Below, piece after piece: positions 5,808 to 7,212 of a stretch of 7,212 bases of DNA (position 1 is its first letter; the number at the start of each line of letters is the position of its first letter). The DNA is taken from assembly GCA_023434855.1 (NCBI GenBank), contig JAEYSJ010000125.1:1-7212 (forward strand). The letters are read 5' to 3'. A program made the translations under genes and the position numbers. A model generated the notes under the pieces. The model made no database searches. It was not told where the DNA came from and was given only the letters and a program-made list of their open reading frames with translations. Origin of the DNA: Bacillota bacterium (GTDB lineage: Bacteria > Bacillota_C > Negativicutes > JAEYSJ01).

Positions 5808-5836
5808 ATTGTAAAAAAAAATTAACATTGCGTTAA
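5808..5836 (-). promoter_or_regulatory. Candidate sigma-A-type promoter upstream of the SLH-less porin gene
   Basis: The minus strand has TTAACG (5836-5831), a 17-base spacer ending in a T tract, and TACAAT (5813-5808). That is 4 of 6 and 5 of 6 matches to the consensus with ideal spacing. It lies about 40 bases upstream of the sigma-H-like promoter, so the gene may have two tandem start sites. The A/T-rich setting raises the chance of a false match. Confidence 0.45.
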
Positions 5837-5849
5837 CAATAATATTACA

Positions 5850-5918
5850 AAGTACGACACAGTAAGACATTTGTACATCTTTACACCTATGCTATTCCAT
5901 AGCTAAGTAGCTTTAGAC
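5850..5918. other. Rest of the 5581-5962 gap: no gene seen
   Basis: This A/T-rich stretch lies between the OmpM terminator and the candidate promoters of the next gene. I see no reading frame with a ribosome-binding site. It holds only small inverted repeats, such as AGCTA/TAGCT at 5901-5912 and CTATG/CATAG nearby, with no evident function. It may act as upstream promoter DNA. Confidence 0.5.
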
Positions 5919-5949
5919 AAAAAAACAGATCCCCAATCGGGGATCTGTT
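5919..5949 (-). terminator. Intrinsic terminator after ompM
   Basis: An 11-bp perfect stem (5924-5934 with 5939-5949, AACAGATCCCC/GGGGATCTGTT) closes a 4-base loop. A run of seven T follows on the minus strand, partly inside the stem. It lies 13 bases past the TAA at 5965-5963. This is the strongest terminator in the window. Confidence 0.95.
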
Positions 5950-5962
5950 CGTAAAGCTTTTC

Positions 5963-7212
5963 TTAGAACCAGAAGTCAGCGCGGACGAATCCGTAACCTG
6001 CGCGTTCAATGCTGCCATCATAAGATTTCAGATCTTCATAAGTAGCAGTAACTATCATGTTTTTGGAGAAGGTGTAGTTAAAGCCATAACCAAGACCTTT
6101 AACGCCATTAGTCATCGTAAATTCATCAGCAATGCCTTGGAACACAGGGTTGCTGTTCATTTTGTAATCCAATGCGCTAGCGCCGAATTTTTTGTAGTTA
6201 ACAAACAAACCGAAGGATTTCGGATTAGCTTTGTTAGCACCTTTGTAACCAAGCAAAGCATTCCAGGCATGATCATCAGGACCAATATTGGAAGCTTCAT
6301 TAGTTGCATATTCGCCAGTAAGAGTGAAGTTTTTGTCTAACTTAGCTTTGGCGCCTAAACCGTATACTTCATAATTGTAACCTTTGGTGTTGCTGTAGTA
6401 TACAGTACCAATTGTTTGGAAGCTGTTGGAAGGAGTATATTTAATTTCTGCAGTAGTTAGATCAATATCGCTTTTAGCTGTAGCTTTGTTTTCCAGAGCT
6501 TTATCTGTACCAGCAACACCAGAACCAGTCCGGCCAGAGATATCGCCAAAGCCTACAATGGCTTTCACTTTGTCGCCACCAACATAAGCTTTCACACCAT
6601 CATAGCCGCCGGTAATATCCGACACTAAGCTATAACCCATAACTAAGTCATGACGGCCGATTGAAAGGTCTGCACTGCCAACAACATCTTTAAGGGTGAA
6701 ATAGCCATAGTCAAAGGTTAAGGAGTTGTTTTCACCAGCAACGACTTCACTATTGCTCACATTAGAGAGAGTCAAGCGGCTTTTGAAATCAACTTGATCA
6801 CTTACCTTGCCATCAACATACAAACGAAAACGTTGGTCAAATTTGTCATGGCTGCCAGACAAGTTGCCATTAGCATCAGCTGCTGCATTTTCCCAGCCGC
6901 GGATACGAGCGTCAGCACCGATTTTTACAGTAGGAGCATTTTTTTCGAGTTTGCTTACGCGAACTCCCAGATTATCCAATTCTTCGCTGAATTCAGCGGA
7001 GAGTTTGTTCAGTAGAGCTTTTTGCTCAGCGTTAGCTTTGTCTTCTTTAGCAAGAGCTTTAGCTACGATTTGAGCCATTTCATAACGGGTGATGTTTTTG
7101 TCGCCACGGAAAGTTCCGTCGCCATAACCATCAACGATACCAGCTTGAGCCAATTTGCTTACAGCGTCATAAGCCCAGTGTTTTGCAGGAACGTCAACGA
7201 AAGGATTAGCAG
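5963..7212 (-). CDS. ompM: OmpM-type porin with N-terminal SLH domain, 5' end outside the window
   Basis: Major OM protein of Negativicutes, a porin barrel that also anchors the OM to peptidoglycan; in studied relatives the SLH domain binds polyamine-modified peptidoglycan. The frame is open to the window edge, so the signal peptide and first SLH residues are missing; 415 residues are visible. Counting from the edge, residues 1-52 are an SLH domain (NPFVDVPAKHWAYDAV, GIVDGYGDGTFRGD, ITRYEMAQIV). Residues about 50-92 are a charged, probably coiled-coil linker (EDKANAEQKALLNKL, NLGVRVSKLEK). The rest is barrel, with IGRHD near 184-188 and a terminal ADFWF ending in Phe. There are no cysteines. 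A TTG at 7153 is in frame but lies inside the SLH domain and is not the start. Many Negativicutes carry several ompM copies; which one this is cannot be told. Confidence 0.93.
   Translation of the reverse strand, partial: ANPFVDVPAKHWAYDAVSKLAQAGIVDGYGDGTFRGDKNITRYEMAQIVAKALAKEDKANAEQKALLNKLSAEFSEELDNLGVRVSKLEKNAPTVKIGADARIRGWENAAADANGNLSGSHDKFDQRFRLYVDGKVSDQVDFKSRLTLSNVSNSEVVAGENNSLTFDYGYFTLKDVVGSADLSIGRHDLVMGYSLVSDITGGYDGVKAYVGGDKVKAIVGFGDISGRTGSGVAGTDKALENKATAKSDIDLTTAEIKYTPSNSFQTIGTVYYSNTKGYNYEVYGLGAKAKLDKNFTLTGEYATNEASNIGPDDHAWNALLGYKGANKANPKSFGLFVNYKKFGASALDYKMNSNPVFQGIADEFTMTNGVKGLGYGFNYTFSKNMIVTATYEDLKSYDGSIERAGYGFVRADFWF

Noticed and set aside
7151..7153. TTG as the start codon of the OmpM gene
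   Set aside because: It falls in the middle of the SLH domain and the frame continues open to the window edge with good SLH sequence (NPFVDVPAKHWAYDAV), so the gene is simply cut by the window.

Overview
The window looks like a piece of the outer-membrane (OM) gene cluster of a diderm Firmicute of the class Negativicutes, most likely a spore-forming Sporomusa/Pelosinus-type organism. The evidence is the combination of an OmpM-type porin carrying an SLH domain, LPS transport and LPS-core heptose genes, Gram-positive-style Shine-Dalgarno sequences (AAGGAG, AAGGGGG), and putative sigma-H-type promoters with a Spo0A-like box. The spore-forming assignment is inference. Every convincing gene lies on the minus strand, so transcription runs from high to low coordinates.

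Layout in transcription order. (1) 7212-5963: OmpM, cut off at its 5' end by the window edge, followed by a strong intrinsic terminator. (2) A 382-bp gap (5581-5962) with the terminator, two tandem candidate promoters (sigma-A-like, then sigma-H-like) and a long leader rich in inverted repeats, one of which covers the Shine-Dalgarno. (3) 5580-4612: a smaller porin-like barrel related to OmpM but lacking the SLH tether, with its own terminator. (4) 4490-4053: a small exported protein of unknown function with its own sigma-A promoter and terminator. (5) 3960-3049: an exported protein with N-terminal 27-residue repeats and a C-terminal beta-rich domain of unknown role, also followed by a terminator. 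(6) 2895-36: a tight three-gene operon, an unusually short LptD-like protein followed by separate heptose-7-phosphate kinase (RfaE1) and heptose-1-phosphate adenylyltransferase (RfaE2) genes. No terminator is visible after it, so the operon may continue beyond position 1.

The genes make sense together as envelope construction. RfaE1 and RfaE2 make the activated heptose of the LPS inner core, and LptD inserts finished LPS into the outer leaflet. OmpM ties the OM to peptidoglycan, the SLH-less relative probably serves only as a channel, and the two unknown exported proteins are probably periplasmic or OM-associated. The most interesting signal is regulatory: the lptD-rfaE operon and the SLH-less porin each have a sequence matching, or nearly matching, the sigma-H promoter consensus (RNAGGAWWW-N11-RNNGAAT). 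The lptD copy has a perfect 0A box just upstream. If real, this would tie LPS and OM assembly to the stationary-phase/sporulation programme. No RNA genes, CRISPR arrays, insertion sequences or prophage genes were seen.
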